Below are positions 34,700-35,028 of a stretch of DNA of 35,028 bases, piece by piece. Origin of the DNA: Syntrophaceae bacterium (GTDB taxonomy: Bacteria; Desulfobacterota; BSN033; UBA1163); assembly GCA_013388645.1 (NCBI GenBank), contig JACAEV010000059.1:1-35028 (forward strand). The letters are read 5' to 3'. Every line of letters starts with the position of its first letter. Within the stretch, counting starts at the first letter, position 1. Both the position numbers and the translations under genes were made by a program. The notes under the pieces are model-generated. The model was given only the letters and a program-made list of their open reading frames with translations, did no database searches and was not told the origin of the DNA.

Positions 34700-35028
34700 A
34701 ATTGTCTAAGCCTGTTTTAATTGCCTCACAAAATTTCGAAACTGCTTCTCAATATCATCAATAATACAGTATCCTTAGCACAGTTGCCAAATTCCATTCC
34801 TGTCATGATAATTAGCCATCCATGGGTCACCCGTTATGGGATGTCATATCATCGGACCTGATCTCAACTTTTGATAAGATTTTATTGATTGTTGAGACCT
34901 GATGACCCTCAATTCTTTTTATTCTTTATTACGATTCCATAAAAAATTGATATCATCTTTAACTCCGCTTCGAAGATGGTAGAAACCCCTCGCTTTGATG
35001 CGAAGTCATGATAGGTGAAATGTGAACA
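34700..35028. other. No gene recognised; one hairpin
   Basis: I find no supported coding region to the end of the window. An inverted repeat TCTCAAC (34862-34868) with GTTGAGA (34891-34897) has an inner ATAA/TTAT pairing. A short minus-strand reading from 34956 (MISIFYGIVIK) recalls the start of DUF4160 proteins but stops after 15 codons. The region may hold debris of a decayed module or the upstream region of a gene beyond the window. Confidence 0.4.

Noticed and set aside
34909-34956. Minus-strand MISIFYGIVIK reading, like the first residues of DUF4160
   Set aside because: The reading stops after 15 codons, and the conserved DHxPPHFH part that should follow is absent in all frames, so the likeness may be chance.

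Overview
The window reads as chromosome of a Gram-negative bacterium, most likely a deltaproteobacterium in the broad sense (Desulfobacterota or a close relative). This is inference from gene content: a tuf-rpmG-tRNA-Trp-secE-nusG-rplKAJL-rpoBC cluster, a Tol-Pal outer-membrane system, a LysR regulator of the selenium-metabolism type, a Tat-exported DUF362 protein, period-7 tandem repeats and dispersed palindromic repeats. No marker here fixes the taxon further.

Layout. 1-12374 (+): the end of tuf, then ribosomal protein L33, tRNA-Trp, SecE, NusG, L11, L1, L10, L7/L12, RpoB and RpoC, closed by a strong terminator. 12495-14353: an accessory patch with an AbrB/PIN toxin-antitoxin pair whose toxin is cut off by an IS5-type transposase remnant, followed on the minus strand by a nucleotidyltransferase with a small overlapping partner gene. 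14400-18107 (-): tolA-tolB-pal-cpoB without tolQR. 18265-19200 (-): LysR regulator. 19475-21436 (-): groES-groEL with a palindromic operator candidate at the promoter. 21736-24071 (+): a secreted beta-propeller protein, two palindromic repeats and a DUF362 protein. 24218-30101 (+): uvrB and uvrC, separated by an intact vapBC pair and an unknown lipoprotein. 30183-32361 (-): a CBS-domain protein and a phosphohexomutase. 32558-34699 (+): hisS, tRNA-Gln, and a second nucleotidyltransferase/partner pair. 34700-35028 has no gene I can support.

The main discovery is inside rpoB. RNA polymerase beta carries an insertion of about 89 residues (4961-5227) that aligns with domain II of ribosomal protein L1. 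The L1 gene itself (rplA) lies about 2.5 kb upstream in the same cluster. By hand alignment about half the residues match, and one 45-nt stretch matches at 37 positions. This looks like a whole folding domain copied from a ribosomal protein into the beta lobe of RNA polymerase. I know of no description of it.

Secondary points: heptamer repeats folding into a hairpin just ahead of rpoC; two unrelated-looking nucleotidyltransferase modules with overlapping partner genes in opposite order; a short repeat between the phosphohexomutase gene and hisS flanked by perfect 10-bp direct repeats; several genes whose -10 element sits only 6-10 nt from the start codon, suggesting leaderless mRNAs.
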